NCBI GenBank assembly: GCA_037074705.1
Contig: CM073591.1
Coordinates: 87,648,032 to 87,712,031, forward strand
DNA: 64,000 nucleotides
Direction of reading: 5' to 3'
From: Zhengitettix transpicula
Taxonomy: Eukaryota; Arthropoda; Insecta; Orthoptera; Tetrigidae
The notes beneath the pieces were generated by a model, which was given only the letters and a program-made list of their open reading frames with translations, ran no database searches and was not told the DNA's origin. Shown here in pieces: positions 45,887-57,602 of the stretch; positions within the stretch are counted from its first letter, which is position 1; each line of letters begins with the position of its first letter. The translations under genes were made by a program, and so were the position numbers.

Positions 45887-46680
45887 TTAGTTCATATTAA
45901 CTATGCATTTTTTCTTATTCTCCGATTCATTGTGTAATTGGATTAGATCTTGAATGCCAGTTTCCTTGCTAAACTTTAGTAGGTTATTTATTGCCGTTGC
46001 TGAGGTACATATCTCCCTTCTCGTGCATTTCTGAATTGTGGCTCCTCTACTACTGTCGTGCTTTGGGCAGTCGTAGAAGATATGCTGGATCGTCAGGGCA
46101 GTCTTCATACGTTACATGTAGGTTGCGGCGATCTAGAGAACAGATAAAAGTGCATGAGGTTAGAATGGAGAGTTCTTAACCTGTCTCCGTGACATTCTAG
46201 CGTAGGATATTTCCTTAAAGTTGTCTACTTCCTTGAGAAAATCCCTTCATTCCTTCCTCTTCTACACTTGTACCATTTTTCCTCCAGTATATTGGCATAG
46301 GATTGTCCCCCATCATTTTTAGTGCATTCTTTTGTTGGGATACCTCCATATTTGAACATTTGTCCGCCCTTTCGTTTCTATCTATTCCTCTGTGTGCCGG
46401 TATCCATCCTATCATTACCTTATTTAGAATAACGATAAGGTTTTCTCTGATTTTATTTACTGTACCATTCCATATCTTTTGGTTGGTTATTGTATTTAAT
46501 GCTGCAGAGTCTGTTAGGATTAAATTATTTTTGATTGGTTTGTCCATACATCGTATTTTTGCCATATATATGGCATATATGTCCGCTGTAGAATAATGAC
46601 GTTCTATGCAATAACATTTTTGTAATAAGTTATTTCGGTCTTTCCGATTTATCATTATGGTAGGACAGCTGCGAAGTATT
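45887..46680 (-). pseudogene. Non-LTR retrotransposon remnant, RNase H and C-terminal region
   Basis: The minus-strand frame 46655-46215 (146 codons) reads YSTADIYAIYMA (residues 21-32), NNLILTDSAALNTI (43-56) and VMIGWIPAHRGIDRNERAD (80-98). These are the successive motifs of the RNase H domain found in I/Jockey-type LINEs: TAExxA with Asp for Glu, the TDS catalytic Asp, and HxGxxxNExAD. After a frameshift near 46110, a second frame (46108-45887) continues with TIQHIFYDCPKHD, the usual EHxLxxCP segment, and FSKETGIQDLI. RT sequence is not found upstream, so the copy is 5'-truncated. It is a different element from the one at 16-20 kb, which shows no RNase H. Confidence 0.88.
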
Positions 46681-48899
46681 TTATTTCACGCCGCATACTT
46701 TTCATTTTTATGACCGAGTGTAATTTTAATGAACAGACAATATTTTACAGTTTTTACGACTAAAATAAGCTTAAAATAAATAAATAAATTTTTGCAAAGT
46801 AGTATAGTAAATTTACTTCTCATTTATATACAAGAATATTATTTTGTGGCGATTTAGCAAGAATTAAAGGATAAATATCTCAGAAAGTTTTCAGTAATAA
46901 AATATTTGTTCAATGGTTCTATTGATGAGGTCGGGAAATTGGCAGACCAGACTTCAAGCGGATCGTTTTTCATCTCTTTTGTGGACTCTATCCGGGGGTT
47001 ATTTCTCTGCGTCTCTCTTTACAAGCTAAGCATTCACGAACAGTAGTCTCTGTTAAAAGAATAGTGTTTTCTGCTCCCCTGTGTGACCGGTGCTCTTTTT
47101 CAGTACAAAGAGAATTGTTTAAGCCAACATTTCACTAAAGGTGCGATCGTAAAGTTAAAAAAACTCTTGTTACAGCGGCAATTAAATTCAGAACTCACAT
47201 AACTTTAAATGCGTATCTAAAAGTAATTCTACTATAAAAACATTCCTACTTTTTAAATATTGACAATTTCACTATCAGTAGTGAAACAAATTACACAATT
47301 TATTATCCTACCTTTGGACTTTAACCTGGTTCAATTTCTCTGCGTCCCTTTTTACAAGTTTCACAATGAGGGCTGCCTAATAAATAAATATTACGTTCAC
47401 CTCCATAAAATTTCCAGTATTGAAAACTAAAGCGTCTAAATATTATGGCCCTTAAGTAATCTCAAATTAATGGAAATTGAGACATGAATTTCTTACATTT
47501 GTAGATATTTTTATCGTTGATATTACGTCGTAAGTATTTAGTCTTATAACGTATTGATTACGAGGTAATATTAATAAGTGCTCATAAAGTCTAAGGGATT
47601 GCACTAGTAGTTTGAAGAAGTTTGTTTCTGATAATTTTCGACCCTAAAATGCTCTGCCGTCAAATTTTTAAACATCTACATCGTTGAGATTAATTTTTAT
47701 ATCGGTCACATCATTCGCTTTGTTTTACACTTTTTCATTTTCTTCATGACTGACGTTACATATAAGGAATTTTATTTTTTTGTTTTATTTTATATTTATT
47801 TAGAGAAGTGAATTCTATTCCTATTGAGTAAGACTCCGCCCTTTCTGAGTTACACTTTCAAACCTATTGATGATAAGAATCTGTAAATACTATATGAACA
47901 TTTAAGTATAAAAACGTGTTCGTTAAAAGTAAAATAATTAGATATAAGTAGCCAAAAGTAGACATAGATACCACACAACGTTTCTTCAATCCTTTTAGGT
48001 TTCGTTGATTGATTCAAGAAAACGCAAGAGCCATATGTTCAAGTTCATCTGAAAGAATGATTTTTTTCCTTACTGGAAAGATTTCGTAAATCTTTTGGAA
48101 ATATGGCAACTTTACCTTGGATATAGTAGAACTTATAAATTTGGGAAACGTAAAATTTATCTTATTTAACATATGTAATGCTTTAAACTTTGTGAGATTA
48201 AAATCTATACCTCTTGAACGACGCTCTACAAAACAGCCTACCGAAAGATAAATAATATTTACAAATTATAAAAAAAACCTGACCGAAAAATGTGCAAATC
48301 ACAACTGTAGCAAGGTGCCTGTTACTTTATCCGGGAATCTAATGATAGCTTGGGAACTTAAATCAAAGTTGAATATAATTTGTAACTAACTAGTTATGTA
48401 TCAGATTTGTTCTTGGCATGCGATATTTTACGACGTTATATAAAATTTATAAGGACAAAATCTTCTTCTTGAAGTCTTGTGTTATATATTCTGAGTATTT
48501 TGGATTAGTTTGCTGAAAGTTTCAAACTAAATTCAGAATTAAATCATTTTGGAAAATTTCTTAATTTATTTATGAATTAGCAACTGATGAAAACCATTGG
48601 TGTAAATATAGTAACACAATAAACCAAAAATCACTCATTTTTTTTAAAAAATATCTTGAATTGTATACATAGTATCTAAATTATATTCAGAACTTATTTT
48701 TCTTAGCGGACTATTATTACCTTTCAAAAGCTTTGAAGTGTTGTTATTTTTGAACATTAAGCTGGGATAAGGAATTTTTTGCGGTGTTTGGTGCTTTCTT
48801 TAATATACGTATTATAATCTGCTATTTTATGCGTGTCCCGGGTATTTATTAATAATAGCCCGGAAAGTTATTTAACTCGACACTATTCTATTGGTCAAC
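46681..48899. other. AT-rich DNA with one candidate mini-exon
   Basis: No repeat family recognised apart from the short segment at about 47970-47990 shared with 43008-43035. Confidence 0.45.
47104..47140 (+). other. Candidate mini-exon
   Basis: Thirty-seven nucleotides between an excellent acceptor (GTGCTCTTTTTCAG ending 47103) and a donor (ACTAAAG before GTGCGA at 47141). Only the phase-0 frame is open (YKENCLSQHFTK), which would be compatible with the phase-0 donor at 15106, but so would many chance segments. Not recognised. Confidence 0.18.
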
Positions 48900-49345
48900 A
48901 CGTGACTCAATTGGAGTCAAGAATGTCACATTTTTTAACCACCTGTCTACGGAATGTGAAATTTATCACAATCGTTATGGTGACTCGCAGTCAATTAAAC
49001 GAGTCAAGAAATCTACTACTTAACAAAAATGTAAAAAATCCTGTATATTTAATAATCTAGGGTGCTTGTGAGAGTAAAAAATACCCTTTGGATCCTGTGC
49101 CTGAAGAAATTCAAAAATCCTCCCGATACCTTTTGTTAGAATTGAAAATAATATAGGTACCGTATGAGCGGAAAAACTACTTCTGAAATCTTAAGGAAGT
49201 TTATAATAATCCCGTTAACCTAAGAAAATACTCCCGGTTCTAACAGAGGCAAAATTACTTTCAGGACCTTAATACAATAAAAAATACGACAGTACATTAA
49301 GAAACACCAATATACTCCCGGTTTCTTAAGAGAATGAAAAATACT
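48900..49345. repeat. Degenerate ~30-35 bp minisatellite, third block (inverted orientation)
   Basis: Variants of GAGTCAAAAATACTCCCGGT, clearest at about 49229 (ATACTCCCGGTTCTAAC) and 49313 (ATACTCCCGGTTTCTTAAG). It is the same unit as at 43.5-45.3 kb in reverse, 3.6 kb further on. Confidence 0.7.
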
Positions 49346-52082
49346 CGCCAGCCCCATCCTTATTGACTAGGTGTGTTTTATCCGTCCAGTGTTAGTTCCT
49401 AGTTAGTAAGTAACATGCACACATTTAAATGTTTCATCCCAACTCTTAGGCGCTAAACTACAACTTAGCAGTAATTTCCTATGTCATAATTAAATTTAGA
49501 GACTTTCTTAACGCCCCCTCCCCCAGATTCGACAATAATCTCGGTTGTTTTCGCGTTATTTTTATGTAAAGCCCCTCCAATTCCAAGCACAAAGCTTTTC
49601 AAATTGTAAGCAAGCAATATCTGTACAATCATAGTGACCGTGAAAAATATTTATTCGACGTAAATATCAGCCGTTTTTGCATGTTCTAAAATGTAGATTC
49701 CCGTCCATCCTCGCCTCTATGGGTGTTTGTTCCCGGACCTCAAAGAACATGTGTTCAAAATTTGATCGAAATACTCGACGCGTTTAAATTTGATTGCGAA
49801 ACATACACACGCACATCAAATTTAATTTTTTTAAACAGAAAATATGTTGTTATATCAGATTTTACAACAAATTAGTGAAGTAAAATAAATGAGGTATTGG
49901 AAAATACATCGATATTGTTTTAAGATGATTATTCCTACCATTTTTTTGTGAATCGAACCCCAGTCTACAGCAGTGCTGGAACATGAATTCCCTGAAGAGA
50001 AAGGTGAGGATGGAAAGCACAATGGACTTAAAGACGTAACTGGAGATGGTAATTAGCTTCCGTGAGAAATGCAGTCAACTGCCTGGAGACGTAATGCGGA
50101 GGTCGATGCCATCTCAGCCGTGAAAGATTAAGAACTGCCGTTGACGTCTTCTACTAACGAGTCCTAAGCTTGCGCACGAGATAGCTATTGTCTTCATGTG
50201 TTAGTATTCACTCTCGTAACAATCCTTTGAAAGAGCTCGGTAGGGAACGCTATACATATACTTTGTTATTTGGTAAATGATCATCAAGAGAGCGCTTCAT
50301 TTATAACGTTGGATATTTTTTAACATAGAAGAAACATTTACTTAACATTATCAATTGATATTTATTGAACAATATGGAGGGGCAAAAACTTACCAATAAT
50401 TTCCTGTTGGCTACTACGTATCCTTACGAAAAAATGAACAAATGTAATTGAAACTTTCATTATCTTTAGACTTCATCATAATTATTTTGGTATATGACAA
50501 TTGTGATTTATAAGTAAGGCATCGATTTTAAAAATTAGAGTTTAAAAATCTAAATTTTGATCAATCATATTTATTAGTTTTATCGTTAAATTTAAAATAT
50601 TCTATTTTTATACTCTTGCAACAATGAATCCCAAAATCCCCAGTTTAGTAACGTTTACTCGGATATTCTTAAAAGATGGACGAGAAAATTAGTTTCAACC
50701 AACGCAAGTGACGAGTGATATAAATCTTATGCAAATGGTTGAAAAGAAATATTCGTTCATGGGGTTATATACATTATAAGGCGATGTCTTTTACATAAAT
50801 CACAGATATAGGACTGGTTTAGGCTGGGTGTACGTCCACACTCCCCGTGTCGAGGTCTACGTTAACTTATTCCAAGGAATCATGACCCATGATTGCACTA
50901 AGTAATGAAGAAGAACTACAATTCAGAAATGGGCGAATGGCCGTCGCAGAGAGTTGACCGAAAGTCCATACATAATTCCAGCTGCGAGGTTCAAGATCCA
51001 TAAATTCAAACTTCAGACACTTAAAATTCAGATTTATTAGAATTCTAATCGAGTTTCCAAAATTTATACATTCATATTCAGGTTTAATCAGAGAAACTGC
51101 TTATAGAACTTAGGTTAAAAACAGTCCACTTTGCGTGTATGAACCTGTAAGAGTAGCTGTTAAACATTAACAACTACGAGAGCACTGAACTTGAGGTACG
51201 AAACGACACAGCACATCTACACCTGAAGGGAAAAGCACCACGGCGACTAATTGAGGGTCAGATAAGGAAGTGTAGTGCGTTGGTAATGAAAGACGTATTA
51301 TTAAAAAAAAATTGTCAGTTTTTCAATCACGAGACCAATCATGAGGTACGAATTCTTTCGCTGCTATTTCACCACCAGCGAAAAATAGTTGTATGATTAT
51401 TTACGCCTGTCCGAAACACGGTCCTCCGTTGTATGGGGAGCCGATGATTATTCCTCACACGCAGACAGCCACTTGGAGAAGGGAGGAAATTTTTGGTTCA
51501 AACGTCACCACTATAGAAGTCGATAATGACGACGTAATATCTTCCTATATCTGTGAAATTTCCTCCAATTTAGAGCAACACAAATAGAAAAACGGTTGGA
51601 TATGCTGGTCGCCATAAACTGAGATCTGAGGAAAAGTCAGTCTTGTGAGATTTCAGAGGAGAGCCTTGGTCTAGTATCGCAGAGGAACACCACCAGAGCC
51701 TCTACAATGACGAGTTACGAGGGACGCCGCTACGGAGCTGAAACCCCACAGCCATTTCTCATGGTTGCGTAGGCAATTTTAGATCCATTGCCCTGGGCCT
51801 AGTTTTCCCACGGCTATTCCGAGATTTTCAAGGACATGATAGATAAAATTTTGAATTATATCAATTCAGTTTATTTTATTAGTTTTGTAGCTAATAAACT
51901 AGTTTTCGATTTACGAATGTGATATATCTAACCCGGTCGCCATAGACTTTTTCTTCTACAGCTGGTAAGAATTTCTAGGACTTTGGATTGACCGAAGACG
52001 TGCTCTGGCGCTCAAGTATTTGGATAAACCAGCAACAGAAAATGTGGTGGGAATTTGTAAGTTAATGCCCAGTTAAACCCAT
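49346..52082. other. Unassigned DNA
   Basis: GC-moderate patches at 49960-50200 and 51180-51830. A plus-strand frame at 51393-51587 (64 codons) has balanced composition (ACPKHGPPLYGEP, then an acidic NVTTIEVDNDDV stretch). It could be a fragment of an unrecognised coding sequence, but no splice frame or family supports it. Confidence 0.35.
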
Positions 52083-52090
52083 CTATAAAG

Positions 52091-52555
52091 TGTAGGACTC
52101 CCCTTTAATAGCATAGGAAGGAAGTTGTAGGGGGATGCGGAAGGGTAGATCAAGGTAGCCAAGGGTTTAGTAGGCCCCCCTGGGCTATAGTTTAAGGATC
52201 CAACCCGGTAATTCGCCTAAATGTGATGCAGGGAAAACCCTAGAAAAACCTGCATCAGGTAGGTCGGGCATTTAGTATTTGTCCCACGCCCTTCCGATGG
52301 AGAGGGTTTACTATGGGGTCGCAGCATTTCCCTCTCCATGCCTTGACTAGTTTGGAAGGCAGCTGGCTGACTATTCCAATAACTAATAGGGACAACTATT
52401 ATCGTATGCCCAAGGTCTGCGACCCCGGACCATACGCCTCCAAAACAGGCCGAGGTGCGTCCGCTTGTGAGAATCTTAGTTCAAAAACGGAGAGAGGAGG
52501 AAGGTAGGCTCCTCCAGAGCTCTTGGGGAAGGTTCATCTCTGAGAGAATTCTTTA
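52091..52555 (-). mobile_element. 0.55-kb poly(A) retroposon, copy 12
   Basis: Minus-strand copy from the GGACTCCCCTTTAATAGC block to the 5' palindrome half GAGAGAATTC at about 52542-52551. The poly(A) end and last ~40 bp are missing. CTATAAAG occurs at both edges (52083-52090 and 52556-52563), which may be a TSD, though a TSD next to a lost 3' end would be odd. Confidence 0.85.
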
Positions 52556-52563
52556 CTATAAAG

Positions 52564-54570
52564 ATAGAAATGTGACTATTAAGTTGGTTGATTGTTTTCG
52601 TGTTTTTCCAGTCAATATTACCAATATAATTTAATAGTTACATTTTAACATAATGGCTTAATAACCCCTTTAAACCTTAAGTAAATTAAAATTAATCTCT
52701 CTAATTATTAAAATACACTACAAAACTTATATAATCAGTTCTTCACACCATACGTTTGAAAATTAAAGTGCTGAAAATTATATAATAAAATTAAAAAAAA
52801 TACATAAAAGAATTTGTTATTACTTTCAGCAGGTGGCTTTCGTGATAAATACGCCATTCGTAATATACTAATAAAATGAATGAAAACGAAACTAATATCC
52901 TTGTTCACTCAACTGTTAAACTTGGTTCGCGTTAATACTATGACTCCTCTGAATGCTACATTTATTTTCACAGTTTTCAAAATGAAGGCCTCATTAATTC
53001 ACGTGCGAAGGAAATGCGTGTCTCTGTGTCGCTATTAGAGATCAATCACAGCTCTTTTTAGGAACAATGAATACGCAATTAACGGTTAACATTGGCGCAT
53101 AAACTTATTAGCACGCGTACGCCGACTCAAATCCTGTGCCGAACACAGACAGATTTATGTGCACGAATATTTTTGCGTGCCTTTTCCAACGACTGACAAT
53201 TTTGCGGTATTAAAAAAGAAGAATTATAACTTCTAAATTAGAAATTTTTGGTGCACATTAAAAGACTGGGACGCAACAAAATATGTTTTTTAGTGCCGCA
53301 CACTTCCGTTCTACTATTTTGATTTACGACTAACTTCTTTCGTATTCACAGTGGATATAAACAACATTGAATTGTGTAATGTACGTAATTTACGAAAACA
53401 AATTAAAATAATTTTGTTGTAATAGTTTGCAGTCCCCAAAAGATCTACAGTTGTGTCTGTTGTGTCAAATGACAAACTAGAACGTGAATTTTAGCAGTAG
53501 CGTGTAAACCTGATTACTTAAAAACTTTTCTGAGGACATAAAATTCTTTCATTTCATATTTTATGGAAAAATAATTAAAGACATAAACGTATGTGTTATT
53601 TAACGATTTATACGAACGTTTTTATTGTTCATTATCACAATAGTTTTCTCATATATAAAATATCTTTCTTCTATTGACAAATAAAATTATCAGGTCACTT
53701 TCCAAACGAATACGTAGGTAAGTTCTCAAATTAAGTGATTACACTACTGATGAAGGTTGTGGAATAATGGACCGATAAACAATACAGTCAAATATTATTC
53801 CTAAAACTCTGAACAATAAATATTTTATTTCACTTATAGCACGAATAAATTTGAATATAGCACAGAACAAATGAGAAATTACAACAATTTGCTTGTTGCC
53901 GCTCTTTTAGTCTGCCTTGAATTGAAATTTGTGCCTTCGTAGATATCCAGAGATAAGACGCTGATCGCCTTTGACTGAAACATAGAGGCCTTGCTTTATA
54001 GCCTGCGAAATATAATTATCAAAGTCTCATCAGGAGCAAGGTACCAAACTCACTTCCGTTACTTAGTAATTTTCACGAAGCTTGAAAAGAGAAAATGGAG
54101 TGAAGACACACACTGACATCAACATTTCGCTTCTCCAACATGTCTCAGCATTGCCGCGCAACGACGTTAATTAACTGCTGCAAAATCATTTCCAAATTCT
54201 GCAGCTAATTAAAATAATAAGTTTAAAATTGAATTTACGATCTAATTTTCCCGTCCTGCGGACAGGTTAATCAGTATTGGAAGGCGTATGAGGAAGGTTA
54301 GGGCAAAATAAAGTATAATTGAATTGACTACTTAGCAGTCACCTTCCCTAACGACTAGCTACTCTGATGGCGGAAGAAATTTCAGTTTATGCATTCACCT
54401 CTTTGAAATAAGTAGTCAAAAACTATCTCTTGGAAATCAATTTAATGTTTTGGAATTATTAAATAATACAACTATTTCCACAGAAGAAATTACCCATTTG
54501 AAAATGATTTCACGTAATTCAAAATTATCGTTTTTTCTATTGATATGGTTATAAAACATCCAAGACAACG

Positions 54571-54572
<2 letters not shown>
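52564..54572. other. AT-rich non-coding DNA
   Basis: An acceptor-like TATTACTTTCAG ending at about 52829 is followed by a 15-codon open segment ending in TGA that overlaps an AATAAA. Too short to call a terminal exon. Nothing else was recognised. Confidence 0.4.

Positions 54573-54609
<37 letters not shown>
54573..54609. repeat. TA microsatellite, left of LTR copy G
   Basis: TA run ending exactly where the LTR begins. Confidence 0.97.
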
Positions 54610-54612
<3 letters not shown>

Positions 54613-55602
54613 AATGCCAATTAATTAAGCCATTAATTGTTTTTAAATAATTTAAATTGTTAGCGAATAAATGAATTGCAAGCGGCATGCGTGAGGAAAG
54701 CAACAATGAGCGGCGAGTTCTGTTTCTTTGTTGTGGAGTCGTAATGGCGATTACGCGCGCAAAAGTATAGTTAGTTTTCAGTCTACGTCGAGGAGCGAAC
54801 GAGAAAAGTCTAAGTCTACGATCAGCCACGAGAGGAGAGACACTGTAAAAGGCAAATCTTCACCGAGATACTTAGCAGTTCAATCCAAATTGATAAATAA
54901 ATCAGAAAATGACTAAAATCTGCAAATCGTGAGTTCCTGTAAGCAAGCAGATAGTTGAACAAAGAGATGTTCTAACAACTAGCCAACGGTTAAGCACGGG
55001 TTGCTTCATTATAAAGAACTTGAACAATTTCGCGTTGTGGGAAAACGACATCCGATAGCTGACCAATTAGGAGAGGATCATCCGATTTTCCTGGGAGCTG
55101 AGTAATTGCATTTCGACTTCATATGTGAGGAAATTTAGAATCAGTGTAATAAAATTTGCAATATAGTGTGCTTTTGAAGCTACAAAAGAATGCTGGTACC
55201 AGTTGAACAATATGTGAGTAACAAAACTTTGATAATAATATTTGTGAACAATAACTAAAAGGGAAAAGTCAGATTTCGTTCATCTTTCATTTCATTAGCT
55301 TTTAATTTAGCTTTCTTTCAGTTATCAACGTATTGTTTTTTTTTGGTAAATTTTAAACTGAATTGTTAATCAGATCATTAAATCATTTAGTCTGTTAATT
55401 ATCAAACCCCTGTGAAGGCCCTGAGATAAGATATTAAATTTTGATTGTAATTTTTGGAAGCCACGAATTGATAATAAATTATTATGTTTGTTAATTTTTT
55501 TATTATATTTTTTATTTAATTAACCTATTCATTTTTATCATTACATAAATGGATACCACAATGTGGGGCAAAAATTAATTAATCGTCTAATAGTTGTTTA
55601 TT

Positions 55603-55605
<3 letters not shown>
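54610..55605 (+). mobile_element. Solo LTR-like repeat, ~1-kb family, copy G (sense on plus, one extra unit)
   Basis: Starts TGTAATGCCAATTAATTAAG at 54610 and ends TTATTACA at 55605, with ATAT on both sides inside TA runs. Landmarks in order: CG-rich first half, donor GTGAGT at 55214-55219, AGTCAGATTTCGTTC at about 55267, GGCCCTGAGATAAG at about 55418, AATAAA-like signal at about 55471. The first terminus ATCATTACA is at about 55538-55546. The extra unit ATGGATACCACAATGTGGGG (about 55550-55569) and a second TTATTACA follow. At 996 bp this is the clearest plus-sense copy. Confidence 0.85.

Positions 55606-55636
<31 letters not shown>
55606..55636. repeat. TA microsatellite, right of LTR copy G
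   Basis: TA run starting at the LTR end. More TA-rich sequence continues to about 55672. Confidence 0.97.
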
Positions 55637-55641
<5 letters not shown>

Positions 55642-55672
55642 TTTATTGTATATATATTATATATATATTTGT

Positions 55673-56844
55673 AAATTACAATCATTATTAAGGGTTTTTG
55701 ATTTCATTTGATTTATCTTATTCCATTAGTCCTCGTGTGAAGGAAATAGGACACGTCAATACATAAAATTACAATATAAGATTTAAATGCTACAATTATA
55801 AATAATTAGAAGTTTACATAAAATACTAAAATTCGGGAACACAAATTTCCCTGTCCAACATAAGTAAAATAATATGAATAATAACAAAAATAATAATTCT
55901 TTAACTATACTAAGGGTATAATATAATATTTACAGTCCTAATAAAAATATTAAATATGTACTAGTAAATAGTTCAGGATTCCAGAATGAACTATCATGAA
56001 ATATTGAATTTTACACATCACACACAACTTGACACACGCACACTAGGAGGAAACACAAACGACGGACAAGTCACTTCACGAAACAGAGCGACGAAGAATC
56101 TGATAACTCCAGGCCGAACATGAAACAAACAAACAAAAGAGCAGAAAAGACCAAAAAAGAATAATCAAGTTATGAAATAAGCGGTTTTATTAGCAACACA
56201 TTGAAAACATTTGCGGTTTTTTTATAAAATTAATTATTAGGGGAACGATCTAGAAACACCTGTACTGAGTAAAACGCGCCTTTAAGTAGGATATGTTTAC
56301 ATTGAATCCCAAAACTCTTGTAGTTATTACTCTTTTTTTACAGCCGGAATAAAGACTATTGGGTAAAACTATCCCTGAAAGGTGAATACTTCTCTGGTAG
56401 GGAGCAAGGCGATGCTTGTCCGATTTTAGAACTGAGCGATTTCTAGTCTCGTAATAGTGAGACTCTCCATTCCTTTGAAAAAGATTCAACTTTAAAAATT
56501 TAGTGGAAAGATTTAATATTCGCACTCATTATTACTTTTCGGTATAGAGGATATATCTAGAATAAAAAATATTTTAATTTACATGTAATTCCATAAATTC
56601 ATTAACCGAATAATAGGGAATAAGTGAAACTTAAATTTATTATTGTATGTGGTAGACGTGCACTATATTAAATTATTGTTGCGGCAGTATATTTAAAACA
56701 AAATTTTAAGTCTCATTTAATATAGGAAATTATATTAATACAAAATAAAATATATGTGAATTAGAAAATACAATCTGAAGTAACATTACTTTATGAAAAT
56801 ATAAACACGTATGTATTTCATGGAACACAGAAATCTTATTTTTT
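55673..56844. other. AT-rich DNA with second copy of a 45-bp dispersed repeat
   Basis: TAGGGAGCAAGG plus ATGCTTGTCCGATTTTAGA at about 56396-56427 matches 27971-28012. No gene recognised. Confidence 0.5.
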
Positions 56845-57372
56845 TAGGCTAACAGGCTATATGAGGGTAAACCACATAGTGGCAACTAATAGCTAATGGC
56901 ATAGGAAGGGATTTGAAAGGGGGGATGTGGAAGGGTAGAGGAAGGTAGCCAAGAGTTAACTAGGGCCACCGGACTATAGTTTAAGGATCCTGCCCGGCAT
57001 TCGCTTTAAAGTGATGCAGAGAAAACCCTAGAAAAACCTTATCAGGTAGGTCGGGCATTTGGTACTTGTCCCACGTCCTTCCGATAGCGGGAGAGGAGTT
57101 TGATGTGGGGACGCAGCATTACCTTCTCCGTGCCTCGACCAGTTTAGGAGGCAGCTGGCAGACTGTTCCAATGGAAACAGCGAACAACTCTTACCGTATG
57201 CCCAAAGTCAGTGACCCCGGAACATACACCTCTCAAAACAGGCCGAGGTGCCTCAGCTTGTGGGAAGCTTAGTTCAAAAAACCAGAAAGATGTGAAGGCA
57301 TACCCAAAGGTAGCCTCCGCCAGAGCTCTCTGGGAAAGTTCACCTGCGAGAGAATTCTCTCGCTGGCTTTCT
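56845..57372 (-). mobile_element. 0.55-kb poly(A) retroposon, near full-length copy 13
   Basis: Reads from the T run (56839-56845) through the whole family to the 5' palindrome GCGAGAGAATTCTCTCGC at about 57347-57364. The sequence matches copies 5 and 7 closely, including the CCAGAGCTCTCTGG palindrome block next to the 5' end. It is tail-out relative to copy 14. Confidence 0.92.
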
Positions 57373-57390
57373 TTGAATATTTTTTTTTAA

Positions 57391-57602
57391 CCTACCTGAT
57401 GCAGGTTTTTCGAGGGTTTTCCCTGCATCACTTTTAGGCGAATTGCCTTGTAGAATCCTTAAACCATAGCCCGGGGCCCTAGTTAACCCTTGGGTCCGTT
57501 CCTCTACCCTTCCGCATCCCCCCTTCAAATCCCTTCCTATGCTATTAAAGGGGAATTGCCACCATGTGGATTACCATCATGTAGCCTGTTACCCTAAAAA
57601 AA
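57391..57602 (+). mobile_element. 0.55-kb poly(A) retroposon, 3' fragment copy 14
   Basis: Starts abruptly at ACCTACCTGATGCAGG and runs to CCTGTTACCCT plus an A run. It lies about 20 bp from the 5' end of copy 13 in opposite orientation. Either an independent truncated insertion or the product of a twin-priming event with copy 13. Confidence 0.9.

Noticed and set aside
49948..49975. B-box-like GGGGTTCGATTC on the minus strand as a SINE or tRNA
   Set aside because: No A box at a suitable distance, no tRNA-like arms, no repeat partner in the window.
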